Source: Brevundimonas sp. UBA7635 (GTDB taxonomy: Bacteria; Pseudomonadota; Alphaproteobacteria; Caulobacterales; Caulobacteraceae). From it: a stretch of 7,830 bases of DNA. The DNA lies in NCBI GenBank assembly GCA_002483865.1, contig DLIT01000029.1, forward strand, positions 3,899-11,728. The letters are read 5' to 3'. A program made the position numbers and the translations under genes. Every line of letters starts with the position of its first letter. The stretch's first letter is position 1. Below the pieces are notes generated by a model that did not search any database, was not told the origin of the DNA, and saw only the letters and a program-made list of their open reading frames with translations. Of the stretch, positions 1 to 6,062 are shown piece after piece.

Positions 1-613
1 CCTTGGTCGCGGCGGCGTAGAGCTCGTTGACCTTGTTCCAGTTCACCACGGTCCAGAAGGACTTGAGGTAGTCGGCGCGACGATTCTGGTACTTCAGGTA
101 ATAGGCGTGCTCCCAGACGTCGGCAGCCAGAAGAACAGTGCCCTTTTCGTCGGCAACATCCATCAGAGGATTGTCCTGGTTCGGAGTCGAAGTGACCTTC
201 AGCTTGCCGTCCTGCAGGATCAGCCAAGCCCAACCTGAACCGAATTGGCCAGCGCCAGCGGCGTCGAAATCAGCCTTGAACTTGTCCAGACCGCCCAGAT
301 CCCGGTCGATGGCGGCAGCCAGTTCGGCCGACGGTTCGCCCGCCTGGTCGGCTGGGGCCAGCAGTTCCCAGAACAGGCTGTGGTTCCAGTGACCACCGCC
401 ATTGTTGCGAACAGCCTTGGGCAGTTTGGAGATGCTGGCAAACAGCTCTTCCAGCGACTTGCCCTGCAGGCTTTCGTCAGCATCCACGGCCTTGTTCAGG
501 TTGTCGACATAGGTCTGATGATGCTTGTCGTGGTGGAAGGTCATCGTCTCCTTGTCGATGGCCGGTTCCAGGGCGTCATAGGCGTAAGGGAGGGGCGGAA
601 GGGTGAAGGCCAT
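1..613 (-). CDS. sod: Superoxide dismutase, Fe/Mn family (3' end cut by window edge)
   Basis: Converts superoxide to oxygen and hydrogen peroxide; no signal peptide is visible, so cytoplasmic. The 204 residues in the window are nearly the whole protein (family about 195-210). The first half carries the helical-hairpin domain with FHHDKHH (metal ligand H27) and [13 protein letters not shown] (ligand H78). The C-terminal alpha/beta domain carries GSGWAWL (about 126-131) and DVWEHAYY (ligands D165 and H169). The active-site glutamine lies in NQDNPLM (Q146), with glycine at the position where Fe enzymes have glutamine. That arrangement is typical of Mn-type enzymes, so Mn or cambialistic use is inferred rather than strict Fe. 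The ATG at 613-611 has a clean AAGGAG six bases upstream (620-625). It is a single gene transcribed away from the small plus-strand ORF. Family certain; metal, and hence sodA or sodB naming, uncertain. Confidence 0.96.
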   Translation of the reverse strand, partial: MAFTLPPLPYAYDALEPAIDKETMTFHHDKHHQTYVDNLNKAVDADESLQGKSLEELFASISKLPKAVRNNGGGHWNHSLFWELLAPADQAGEPSAELAAAIDRDLGGLDKFKADFDAAGAGQFGSGWAWLILQDGKLKVTSTPNQDNPLMDVADEKGTVLLAADVWEHAYYLKYQNRRADYLKSFWTVVNWNKVNELYAAATK

Positions 614-652
614 TGGGGGCTCCTTGGCTGGCGGGTCTGATTCTTAAACCCT

Positions 653-680
653 TATCTAGGGCGAAGGGCCACGAACCCAA
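653..680 (-). promoter_or_regulatory. Candidate housekeeping promoter of the superoxide dismutase gene
   Basis: On the minus strand TTGGGTT (680-674) is followed after 13 bases by CCTAGATA (660-653). This resembles the Caulobacter sigma-73 pattern TTGACGS, N10-14, GCTANAWC, with two mismatches in each element. It would start transcription near 646 and give a leader of about 30 nt ending in the AAGGAG ribosome site. A GANTC methylation site (GATTC, 639-643) lies just inside the predicted transcript. Inferred by consensus match only. Confidence 0.35.
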
Positions 681-794
681 GCCGCAAACTGCCAAATCGT
701 GTCATTTTTCGCCACAAACCGGTCCGGGAACGCCTTGGCCTGGCTGCACGTTGACCAGCGGTCGTCGTCACAAGGCTTCCGAGTTGTATGTCCC

Positions 795-983
795 ATGGCT
801 ATTCCCGCAGGTGATGGAACCCTGAGCAAAACACAGGTCGAGCTGGTCAAGCGCCAACCGGTGCCGGTGCTCGAACGCATGAGCCGCGACCAGCTGCTGG
901 AGCTGGGCGATTACATCTATGACGAGTCGCGTCGCCGGGCTTCTGGCCCCCTGAGGCACTGGTGCTACGAAATCCGCATCTGA
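795..983 (+). CDS. Small hypothetical protein (62 aa), tentative
   Basis: I do not recognise this product. The frame encodes a charged, soluble-looking peptide of 62 residues with a helical middle (SRDQLLELGDYIYDESRRR, about 30-48), a basic tail, and no membrane segment or signal peptide. From about codon 13 onward the third codon positions are strongly G/C, as in the neighbouring real genes, which supports coding. The stop at 981-983 is four bases from the convergent cckA stop. The start is weak: the frame is open back to 699, and the chosen ATG at 795 has no clear Shine-Dalgarno. A TTGACC (751-756) upstream could be a -35 box, but no good -10 follows at proper spacing. It could be a genuine small gene, the remnant of a longer one, or a chance frame. 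Confidence 0.42.
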   Translation: MAIPAGDGTLSKTQVELVKRQPVPVLERMSRDQLLELGDYIYDESRRRASGPLRHWCYEIRI

Positions 984-987
984 TCAC

Positions 988-3045
988 TCAGGACGCGTGA
1001 AGCTCCTGCTTCACCCGTTCAGCCAGGGTCTTGATGTCCAGAGGCTTGGGCAGGAACGAGACATTGGCTTCGTCCTGCAGAAGATCCGAAAAGTCGCTTT
1101 CCGCATAGCCCGAAATGAACATGACGGGCGCATCGCCCAGATAGGGTCGGGCCTTGCGCAGCAGGGACGGCCCATCCAGTCCAGGCATGATGACGTCTGA
1201 GATCAACATGTCGATCTGACCGGCCCATTCCTCGGCTAGAACCAGCGCCTCTTCGCCATCGGCAGCCTCAATCACCTCATAGCCACGCTGGCGCAGCAGA
1301 CGGGCGGCAATGCCGCGCACCGCTGCCTCGTCCTCGACGAACAGGATACGGCCGGCCCCGGACAGATCGCGCGGCGCAGACTTGACCGGCTTTTCGATAG
1401 CGGGCGTCGCCACCAGTTCTTCCTCGGATGCGGCAGGCAGGAAGATTCGGAAGGCAGCCCCCGCCCCCTCAAGATTGGTCACCGTGATGTGGCCACCCGC
1501 CTGCTGGACGATGCCATAGACCGTGGCCAGGCCCATACCCGTGCCCTCATTAACCGCCTTGGTCGTGAAGAAGGGCTCGAAGATCTTGTCCAGAAGGTCG
1601 GGGGGAACGCCGGGGCCAGTATCCGACACCTCGATCAGAGCCGCTTCGCCAGAAGCCTCGACCCAGCCCAGGGCACGCGCCTGATGCATTTCCAGACGGC
1701 GGGTGCGAATAGTCACAACCCCGGCCCCCGGCTCCACCACGCCGCGCATGGCGTCGCGAGCATTGACCGCCAGGTTCATGACCGCGGTTTCCAGCTGGCT
1801 CTTGTCCGCCAGGACCAGCGGCAGGTCGCGACCATAGTCGGTTTCAAGCCGCACATCCTCGCGCAGCAGACGGCGCAGCAGGACAACGAACTCGCCCACC
1901 AGCTCGCCCAGATCCAGGCGCTCGCGCCGCACCGTCGACTTGCGCGAGAAGGCCAGCAGCTTGCGCACCAGGTCGGCGGCGCGGATGGCCGTCTGGCGAA
2001 TCTCGTTCAGGCCGTCATACGAGGGATCCCCCACCGGATGGCGCTCCAGCAGGCCCGACAGCTGCAGCTGGATGGCGGTCAGCAGGTTGTTGAAGTCGTG
2101 GGCCACTCCCCCGGCCAACTGCCCCACGGCCTGCATCTTCTGGGCCTGGGAAAGTTGCAGCTCCATCGACTTCTGGCCGGTCACGTCAAACAGCCAGATG
2201 CGGCGCTGGTCGCCTTCGGGCGCAACATAAAGATGCAGACTGCGATCCGGGAAGGCGCGGGCGACCAGTTCGACCGGACCGGACGACCCCGCCGCCAGCT
2301 TGGTCCGCGCCTCAGCCACGCCGGTCGGATCAAACAGGTGGCCAAAGGCAGCGTCCCCGGAAGCTGCTGGACCGGTCAGAAGCGCCAAGGCCGAATTGGC
2401 CTGTTCGGCGCGTCCAACGAACAGATCTTCGCTGCCGATCACGGCGGAACCGAACGGCGCACCAGCCGCCATGGCCCGCCCCTCGCCCTGTCGCGCAATT
2501 GGCAGGGCCTGGCTGACCTGCGGCACCGGCAAGACAGCCTCAGGTGCCGCTCGGACCAGGAATCGACCCTGCCCCGCCTGACCGATCAGCACCTCGATCT
2601 CACGGGCCCCGATCTGGACGATGGCACGGCCCTGATGACCTTCGCGTGCTTGGGCAAACGCCATGTAGAGCGCCTGGCTCGAGCGTCCCCCCTTGCCCTG
2701 CGGCAAGGCCGTTACCGCGCCGTTCTCCTCGGCCCAGGCGGCATTATAGGCCAAAATCTGGCCAGACGGCCAAACCAGGGCCGCAGGCTCAGCCATGGCG
2801 TCGAGCATATCGACGGCCGTATCGCCATGGGCCCGGCGCGCCTCGGTGCGGGCAAAGGCAAACAGCCAGATCAGCGCGGTCGCCCCCGCCGCCACGATCA
2901 GCAGCAGGCCCGGTGCCGACAGGGCATTGGTGCGGAACACGGGATAGATCATCCCTGCCATGGCCAGGGCAAAGCCCGCCGCCATGACCACCAGGAACGG
3001 GTCAAGGGTCAGGCGACGGATCAAACCTGATCGTGGCTGAGTCAT
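988..3045 (-). CDS. cckA: Hybrid sensor histidine kinase CckA
   Basis: Bifunctional kinase/phosphatase at the head of the CckA-ChpT-CtrA/CpdR phosphorelay that controls the Caulobacterales cell cycle; inner membrane. The 685 residues are close to Caulobacter CckA (about 690). In order: two membrane segments (about 15-37 and 43-64); a divergent PAS-like sensory region (about 75-290); a dimerisation/phosphoacceptor helix with GGVAHDFNN and phosphorylated H316; and an ATPase domain with N box [10 protein letters not shown] (424-433), G1 box SDTGPG (474-479), F box IFEPFFTTK (488-496) and G2 box GTGMGLATV (501-509). A C-terminal receiver follows (about 565-685) with acidic pair E571/D572, phosphoacceptor D617, S645 and K667. 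All catalytic residues are present, so both kinase and receiver should work. The ATG at 3045 has a GAGGGGG ribosome site about five bases upstream. It lies 114 nt downstream of flhB on the same strand. CckA is distinguished from other hybrid kinases by architecture, H-D-F-N-N motif and flagellar neighbours. Confidence 0.95.
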   Translation of the reverse strand: MTQPRSGLIRRLTLDPFLVVMAAGFALAMAGMIYPVFRTNALSAPGLLLIVAAGATALIWLFAFARTEARRAHGDTAVDMLDAMAEPAALVWPSGQILAYNAAWAEENGAVTALPQGKGGRSSQALYMAFAQAREGHQGRAIVQIGAREIEVLIGQAGQGRFLVRAAPEAVLPVPQVSQALPIARQGEGRAMAAGAPFGSAVIGSEDLFVGRAEQANSALALLTGPAASGDAAFGHLFDPTGVAEARTKLAAGSSGPVELVARAFPDRSLHLYVAPEGDQRRIWLFDVTGQKSMELQLSQAQKMQAVGQLAGGVAHDFNNLLTAIQLQLSGLLERHPVGDPSYDGLNEIRQTAIRAADLVRKLLAFSRKSTVRRERLDLGELVGEFVVLLRRLLREDVRLETDYGRDLPLVLADKSQLETAVMNLAVNARDAMRGVVEPGAGVVTIRTRRLEMHQARALGWVEASGEAALIEVSDTGPGVPPDLLDKIFEPFFTTKAVNEGTGMGLATVYGIVQQAGGHITVTNLEGAGAAFRIFLPAASEEELVATPAIEKPVKSAPRDLSGAGRILFVEDEAAVRGIAARLLRQRGYEVIEAADGEEALVLAEEWAGQIDMLISDVIMPGLDGPSLLRKARPYLGDAPVMFISGYAESDFSDLLQDEANVSFLPKPLDIKTLAERVKQELHAS

Positions 3046-3120
3046 CCGGTCCCCCTCTGCCCCGCTATCTTGCGGGCGAATCAGTCTTGCACAGTCTAGT
3101 GCCGTTTGCCGTCACAACCC
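3046..3120 (-). promoter_or_regulatory. cckA upstream region with possible promoter, GANTC site and leader hairpin
   Basis: On the minus strand TTGTGAC (3117-3111), ten bases, then ACTAGACT (3100-3093) loosely fits a Caulobacter housekeeping promoter. A GANTC methylation site (GAATC on the plus strand, 3078-3082) lies 32 nt before the start codon. A short stem, CCCGC at 3061-3065 pairing with GCGGG at 3072-3076 across a six-base loop, sits just upstream of the ribosome site. There is no TTAA-N7-TTAA CtrA box here. The promoter match is weak; the hairpin and GANTC site are directly visible. Confidence 0.27.
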
Positions 3121-3129
3121 ATGCCCGGT

Positions 3130-3155
3130 GGCGGTTCCGTCGATCGGAGACCGCC
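3130..3155 (-). terminator. Strong hairpin just after flhB
   Basis: GGCGGT (3130-3135) pairs with ACCGCC (3150-3155), and the inner TCCG (3136-3139) pairs with CGGA (3145-3148). Together they give a ten-base-pair stem with one bulged base (3149) and a five-base loop. It begins four bases past the flhB stop codon. No run of T follows on the minus strand, so it is not a canonical intrinsic terminator. It may end or attenuate the fliQ-fliR-flhB transcript, protect its 3' end, or do nothing. Confidence 0.45.
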
Positions 3156-3159
3156 TGGC

Positions 3160-4236
3160 CTAACGCCGGTTTCGTTTCTGCATCACAAAGCCGATCACCC
3201 GAGCTGCGGCCTCGAAATGCTCGCGCGGGATGACGTCGTCCACCTCGATCGCCGCATAGAGGGCGCGGGCCAAGGGCACGTTCTCGACGATCGGCACGTC
3301 ATGTTCGCGCGCGACCTCGCGGATACGAAGGGCCAGGGCGTCCACACCCTTGGCGACACAGACCGGGGCCCCGTCGCCCTGGTCCGGCTCATACCTGAGC
3401 GCCACCGAATAGTGGGTCGGGTTGGTGATGATCACGGTGGCATCCGGCACGGCCTGCATCATTCGCTGGCGACCGCGCTGCATACGGATCTGACGCAGCT
3501 TGGCCTTGACGTGAGGGTCGCCTTCCGACTGCTTGAAGTCGTCCTTCGTCTCTTCCTTGGTCATCCGCATCCGGCGGGCAAACCGGACCCGCTGCCACAG
3601 GAAGTCGGCCCCGGCGGTCAGGGCCAGAAAGACAAGGGCTGAAATGAGCAGGGCCACCGCCAGCCTGTGCACGAACGGCAGGATCATGGCTGGGCTCATC
3701 GCCGCCATGGCTTCCAGCTCGCGCGCATGGGGTTTGAGCACCCACCAACAGACGAAGACAATGACGACAAGCTTGGTCAGGGTCTTCAGGAACTGAACCA
3801 GGCCATCGGGACCAAATATCCGCTTGAAGCCGGACAGGGGGCTGAGATGCGACAGCTTGGGCTTGAGCTTTTCGGTGGTGAAGATCAGACCGGATTGCAT
3901 CAGGTTGCCACCCACGCCGCCAATGATGACCGCCAGCATCAGCGAGGCCAGAAAGGGGGTGACAGCCCAGACAGCCCTCATGCCGATCTCGACGCCAGCC
4001 CCTGCCGCCAGACCGCCCATCATGGCATGAGGCTCGGCCAGAAACGGCACCAGACTCTCGGCAATCTCAGTAGAGAAATAGCCGCCGCCAGCCAGCAGCA
4101 CCAGGGCGGCCCCCGCCAGGGACAGGGCCGCCGCGACGTCCGGCGACTTGGCGACATCACCCTTCTTGCGCGCGTCCTCAAGCTTGCGCGGGGTGGCCTC
4201 TTCTGTTTTCGACTCCTGCTCGGGCGCGTCAGCCAA
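3160..4236 (-). CDS. flhB: Flagellar export gate protein FlhB
   Basis: Inner-membrane component of the flagellar type III export apparatus; its cytoplasmic domain switches substrate specificity from rod/hook to filament proteins after self-cleavage. The 358 residues match the family length. The conserved N-terminal stretch KTEEATPRKLEDARKKG (10-26) precedes four membrane segments (about 34-54, 90-112, 147-168, 187-212). The cytoplasmic domain follows, with the autocleavage motif NPTH intact at 272-275 and the conserved PIVENVPLAR segment (315-324). The start is a TTG at 4236-4234. It is preferred because the conserved N-terminus begins here, the first in-frame ATG is residue 72, and a G-rich ribosome site lies a few bases upstream. 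It overlaps the fliR stop by eight bases, implying translational coupling. SctU-type secretion homologues are less likely given fliQ and fliR beside it and fliE and flgC nearby. Confidence 0.97.
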   Translation of the reverse strand: MADAPEQESKTEEATPRKLEDARKKGDVAKSPDVAAALSLAGAALVLLAGGGYFSTEIAESLVPFLAEPHAMMGGLAAGAGVEIGMRAVWAVTPFLASLMLAVIIGGVGGNLMQSGLIFTTEKLKPKLSHLSPLSGFKRIFGPDGLVQFLKTLTKLVVIVFVCWWVLKPHARELEAMAAMSPAMILPFVHRLAVALLISALVFLALTAGADFLWQRVRFARRMRMTKEETKDDFKQSEGDPHVKAKLRQIRMQRGRQRMMQAVPDATVIITNPTHYSVALRYEPDQGDGAPVCVAKGVDALALRIREVAREHDVPIVENVPLARALYAAIEVDDVIPREHFEAAARVIGFVMQKRNRR

Positions 4237-4999
4237 GGCTGCCCCCCGCCAGTGCGCGCGCCACGGTGGCGATGCGGTCGATGAAGATGTTGCCGATGAC
4301 GCCCAGGCTCAGGGCAAAGACGGACAGGCCCAGTAGCACGTTCAGCGGTGCGGCGGCGAAATAGACCTGGAAGCTCGGCATCACCCGCGCCACGAGCCCG
4401 GACGCCAGATTGAAGATCAGGGCAAAGACCATCACCGGCGCGGCGAGCTGGATGCCCAACAGGAAGCTCTGCCCCACGGTGCGCACGGCTACCGTGGCGA
4501 AATCGCCGGGGATCATGGGGCGCAGCGGGGCAATGGCCTCATAGGTCCCCAGTATCCCCGCCACGAACAGGTGGTGGGTATTGGTGGCGAAGATCAGGGT
4601 TACGGCCAGAAGGCTCAAAAAACTGGCCAGGGTCGAGGACGGAACCGTTTGCAGCGGGTTGGTCGACTGGGCAAAGCCCAAGGTGGTCTGCAGCGAGATG
4701 ACTTCGCCGGCCGCCGCCACCGCTGTCATGAACATCCGCAGGATCATGCCTATAGCCAGGCCCGTCAGCACCTCGCGGATAATCCAGCCCACCATGCTGC
4801 CCAGGCTCTCGGGCAAGGCTGGCAGCCCTCCCGCCACCAGGGGCCACATGACCAGGGTCAGCATCAGGGCCAGGGTTAGACGGATGCGCGCGGGCACATA
4901 GGCCTCGCCCAGGCCGGGCAGGACCATGACCATGGCCCCGACACGGGCAAAGATCAGCCCGCCCGTCCAGATCTGCGCCACCGTGGCATAGGGCTCCAT
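4229..4999 (-). CDS. fliR: Flagellar export gate protein FliR
   Basis: Polytopic inner-membrane protein that assembles with FliP and FliQ into the export-gate channel through which flagellar subunits are secreted. The 256 residues are normal for the family. Hydrophobic segments run throughout (about 12-28, 40-56, 70-90, 125-150, 178-200, 215-240). Recognisable conserved patches are GEAYVPARIRLTLAL (31-45), NTHHLF (140-145) and the C-terminal FNLASGLVARVMPSFQVYF (196-214) with AAPLN after it. The frame is open well upstream, overlapping fliQ. The ATG at 4999 is chosen because the family N-terminus starts there and it lies eight bases after the fliQ stop, though its ribosome site is weak. Middle gene of fliQ-fliR-flhB; its end overlaps the flhB start. 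Confidence 0.96.
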   Translation of the reverse strand: MEPYATVAQIWTGGLIFARVGAMVMVLPGLGEAYVPARIRLTLALMLTLVMWPLVAGGLPALPESLGSMVGWIIREVLTGLAIGMILRMFMTAVAAAGEVISLQTTLGFAQSTNPLQTVPSSTLASFLSLLAVTLIFATNTHHLFVAGILGTYEAIAPLRPMIPGDFATVAVRTVGQSFLLGIQLAAPVMVFALIFNLASGLVARVMPSFQVYFAAAPLNVLLGLSVFALSLGVIGNIFIDRIATVARALAGGSLG

Positions 5000-5007
5000 G
5001 GCGAAGC

Positions 5008-5271
5008 CTAAATCCCGGCGATGCGCGCGGCGATCTCTCGCATGAAGCCGCCCAGCAGGGCCCCCATCAGCGGCAGGAACAGCAGCAGCGCCACGAAGAT
5101 GGCGATGATCTTGGGCGCATAGATCAGGGTCTGTTCCTGGATCTGGGTCAGGGCCTGAAACAGGCCGATGCTGACACCCACCACCAGGCCGACGATCAGC
5201 ACCGGCGCGCACAGCTGGATCGTCAGCCAGATGGCATCACGGCCAATATCCAGAACTTCTGCGCCGTTCAT
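5008..5271 (-). CDS. fliQ: Flagellar export gate protein FliQ
   Basis: Small inner-membrane subunit of the FliPQR export channel. It has 87 residues, the usual family size, with two membrane segments (about 15-38 and 53-75). The hallmark TQIQEQTLIYAPK (42-54) lies at the start of the second hydrophobic stretch. The ATG at 5271 is chosen over an in-frame TTG two codons earlier, because that TTG abuts the only G-rich stretch that could serve as a ribosome site. First gene of fliQ-fliR-flhB; a CtrA-like box lies 38 bases upstream, and in Caulobacter the fliQ operon is an early, CtrA-dependent flagellar operon. Confidence 0.95.
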   Translation of the reverse strand: MNGAEVLDIGRDAIWLTIQLCAPVLIVGLVVGVSIGLFQALTQIQEQTLIYAPKIIAIFVALLLFLPLMGALLGGFMREIAARIAGI

Positions 5272-5309
5272 CGACAACCCCCAGGGACCGGGCAGAAAAT
5301 GCCTATGTG

Positions 5310-5328
5310 ATGGTTAACAGGGCGTTTA
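5310..5328 (-). promoter_or_regulatory. CtrA-binding box upstream of fliQ
   Basis: On the minus strand the site reads TAAA, seven bases, TTAACCAT. This differs by one base from the CtrA consensus TTAA-N7-TTAA(C), and TTAACC is the favoured half-site. It sits 38 bases before the fliQ ATG, where a CtrA box would overlap the -35 region. A loose -10 candidate, GCATTTTC (5302-5295), lies nine bases after the TTAACC. CtrA control of fliQ is established in Caulobacter; binding here is inferred from sequence and context. Confidence 0.78.
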
Positions 5329-5364
5329 GACCTGATGCAAAGCGCCCCCTTGCGGTTCATGAGG

Positions 5365-5393
5365 CTGGCAAGTTTGGCCCGCGCGGCTATATG
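5365..5393 (+). promoter_or_regulatory. Candidate folE promoter, predicting a leaderless mRNA
   Basis: CTGGCA (5365-5370), 17 bases, then TATATG (5388-5393); the latter lies within GCTATATG, seven of eight matches to the Caulobacter -10 consensus GCTANAWC. Transcription would begin about seven bases on, at 5400-5401, which is the folE start codon itself. The absence of a proper Shine-Dalgarno before folE agrees with a leaderless message. The -35 is weak (four of six). Confidence 0.42.
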
Positions 5394-5400
5394 GGACCGC

Positions 5401-5988
5401 ATGACCGATAAAGCTTCCGATACCCCCGTCAGTCAGGCTGAGGCAGAGGCCGCCGTCCGCACCCTGATCAAGTGGGCAGGCGATGACCCAACGCGTGAGG
5501 GCCTGCTGGACACGCCCAAGCGGGTGGCCAAGTCCTATCGGGAGCTGTTCCAGGGCTACGACGCCGATCCGCGCGACTATCTGGAGCGCACCTTTGAGGA
5601 GGTCGGCGGCTATGACGAACTGGTCGTCCTGAAGAACATCCGCTTCGTCTCGCATTGCGAGCATCACATGCTGCCGGTCACGGGCGTGGCCCATGTCGCC
5701 TATCTGCCGACCGACCGCGTGGTGGGCATCTCCAAGCTGGCGCGCGTGGTCCAGGGCTTTGCCCGCCGTCTGCAGATCCAGGAAAAGATGACCTCGGAAA
5801 TCGCCCACGCCATCATGGATGTGCTGAAACCCCACGGCGTCGGCGTGGTCATCGAGGCCGAGCATTCGTGCATGACCATGCGCGGGGTCAACCTGCCCCA
5901 CTCCAGCCTGACGACCAGCTGCCTGCTGGGCACTGTCCGCGAGGACTCGCGCACGCGCGAGGAATTCCTGCGCCTGGTCCGCAGCTAG
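5401..5988 (+). CDS. folE: GTP cyclohydrolase I (FolE)
   Basis: Converts GTP to 7,8-dihydroneopterin triphosphate, the first step of tetrahydrofolate and pterin synthesis; cytoplasmic, normally a decameric zinc enzyme. The 195 residues fit the short bacterial form. Zinc ligands are C86 and H89 in SHCEHHM and C157 in EHSCMTMRG. Catalytic histidines are H88 and H155. The substrate-binding patch [15 protein letters not shown] spans 109-123, followed by QIQEKMT (125-131). All key residues are present, so it should be active. The frame is open back to an ATG at 5335. The ATG at 5401 is preferred because the family N-terminus starts after it, and because the likely promoter lies between the two. 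Divergent from fliQ, with a 129-base shared control region containing the CtrA box. The acyltransferase follows after 74 bases on the same strand. Confidence 0.97.
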   Translation: MTDKASDTPVSQAEAEAAVRTLIKWAGDDPTREGLLDTPKRVAKSYRELFQGYDADPRDYLERTFEEVGGYDELVVLKNIRFVSHCEHHMLPVTGVAHVAYLPTDRVVGISKLARVVQGFARRLQIQEKMTSEIAHAIMDVLKPHGVGVVIEAEHSCMTMRGVNLPHSSLTTSCLLGTVREDSRTREEFLRLVRS

Positions 5989-6034
5989 GCCCTCGCATAA
6001 CCGCGTTAAACCTTTAGGCCCCGTTCTTGCGTCA

Positions 6035-6056
6035 GCCCCCGTGGAACCACGAGGGC
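6035..6056 (+). promoter_or_regulatory. Hairpin enclosing the acyltransferase ribosome-binding site
   Basis: GCCC (6035-6038) pairs with GGGC (6053-6056), and CGTG (6040-6043) pairs with CACG (6048-6051), with one C-A mismatch between the two stems and a GAAC loop. The 3' arm contains GAGGG (6051-6055), the best Shine-Dalgarno for the ATG at 6063. No T run follows, so it is not a standard terminator for folE. It may lower or regulate translation of the acyltransferase. The stem is visible; function is inferred. Confidence 0.38.
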
Positions 6057-6062
6057 AAGGCG

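Noticed and set aside
1489..3030. 513-codon open frame on the plus strand opposite cckA
   Set aside because: It lies wholly antisense to a complete, motif-perfect CckA. Its translation is rich in Gln, His, Arg and Gly with no recognisable domain, as expected from the stop-poor complement of a high-GC gene.
5000..5212. Upstream in-frame extension of fliR
   Set aside because: It would overlap most of fliQ and adds a Gly/Arg/Asp-rich segment unlike FliR; the ATG at 4999 fits the family.
5335..5400. Upstream ATG start for folE
   Set aside because: Adds 22 non-conserved residues and contains the likely -10 element; the family N-terminus begins after 5401.
5994..6010. Possible second CtrA box (TTAAAC half-site after folE)
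   Set aside because: The only partner-like tetramer is five rather than seven bases away and no second TTAA occurs at correct spacing on either strand.
6027..6062. TTG start for the acyltransferase
   Set aside because: No ribosome site precedes it, while the ATG at 6063 has GAGGG at seven bases.
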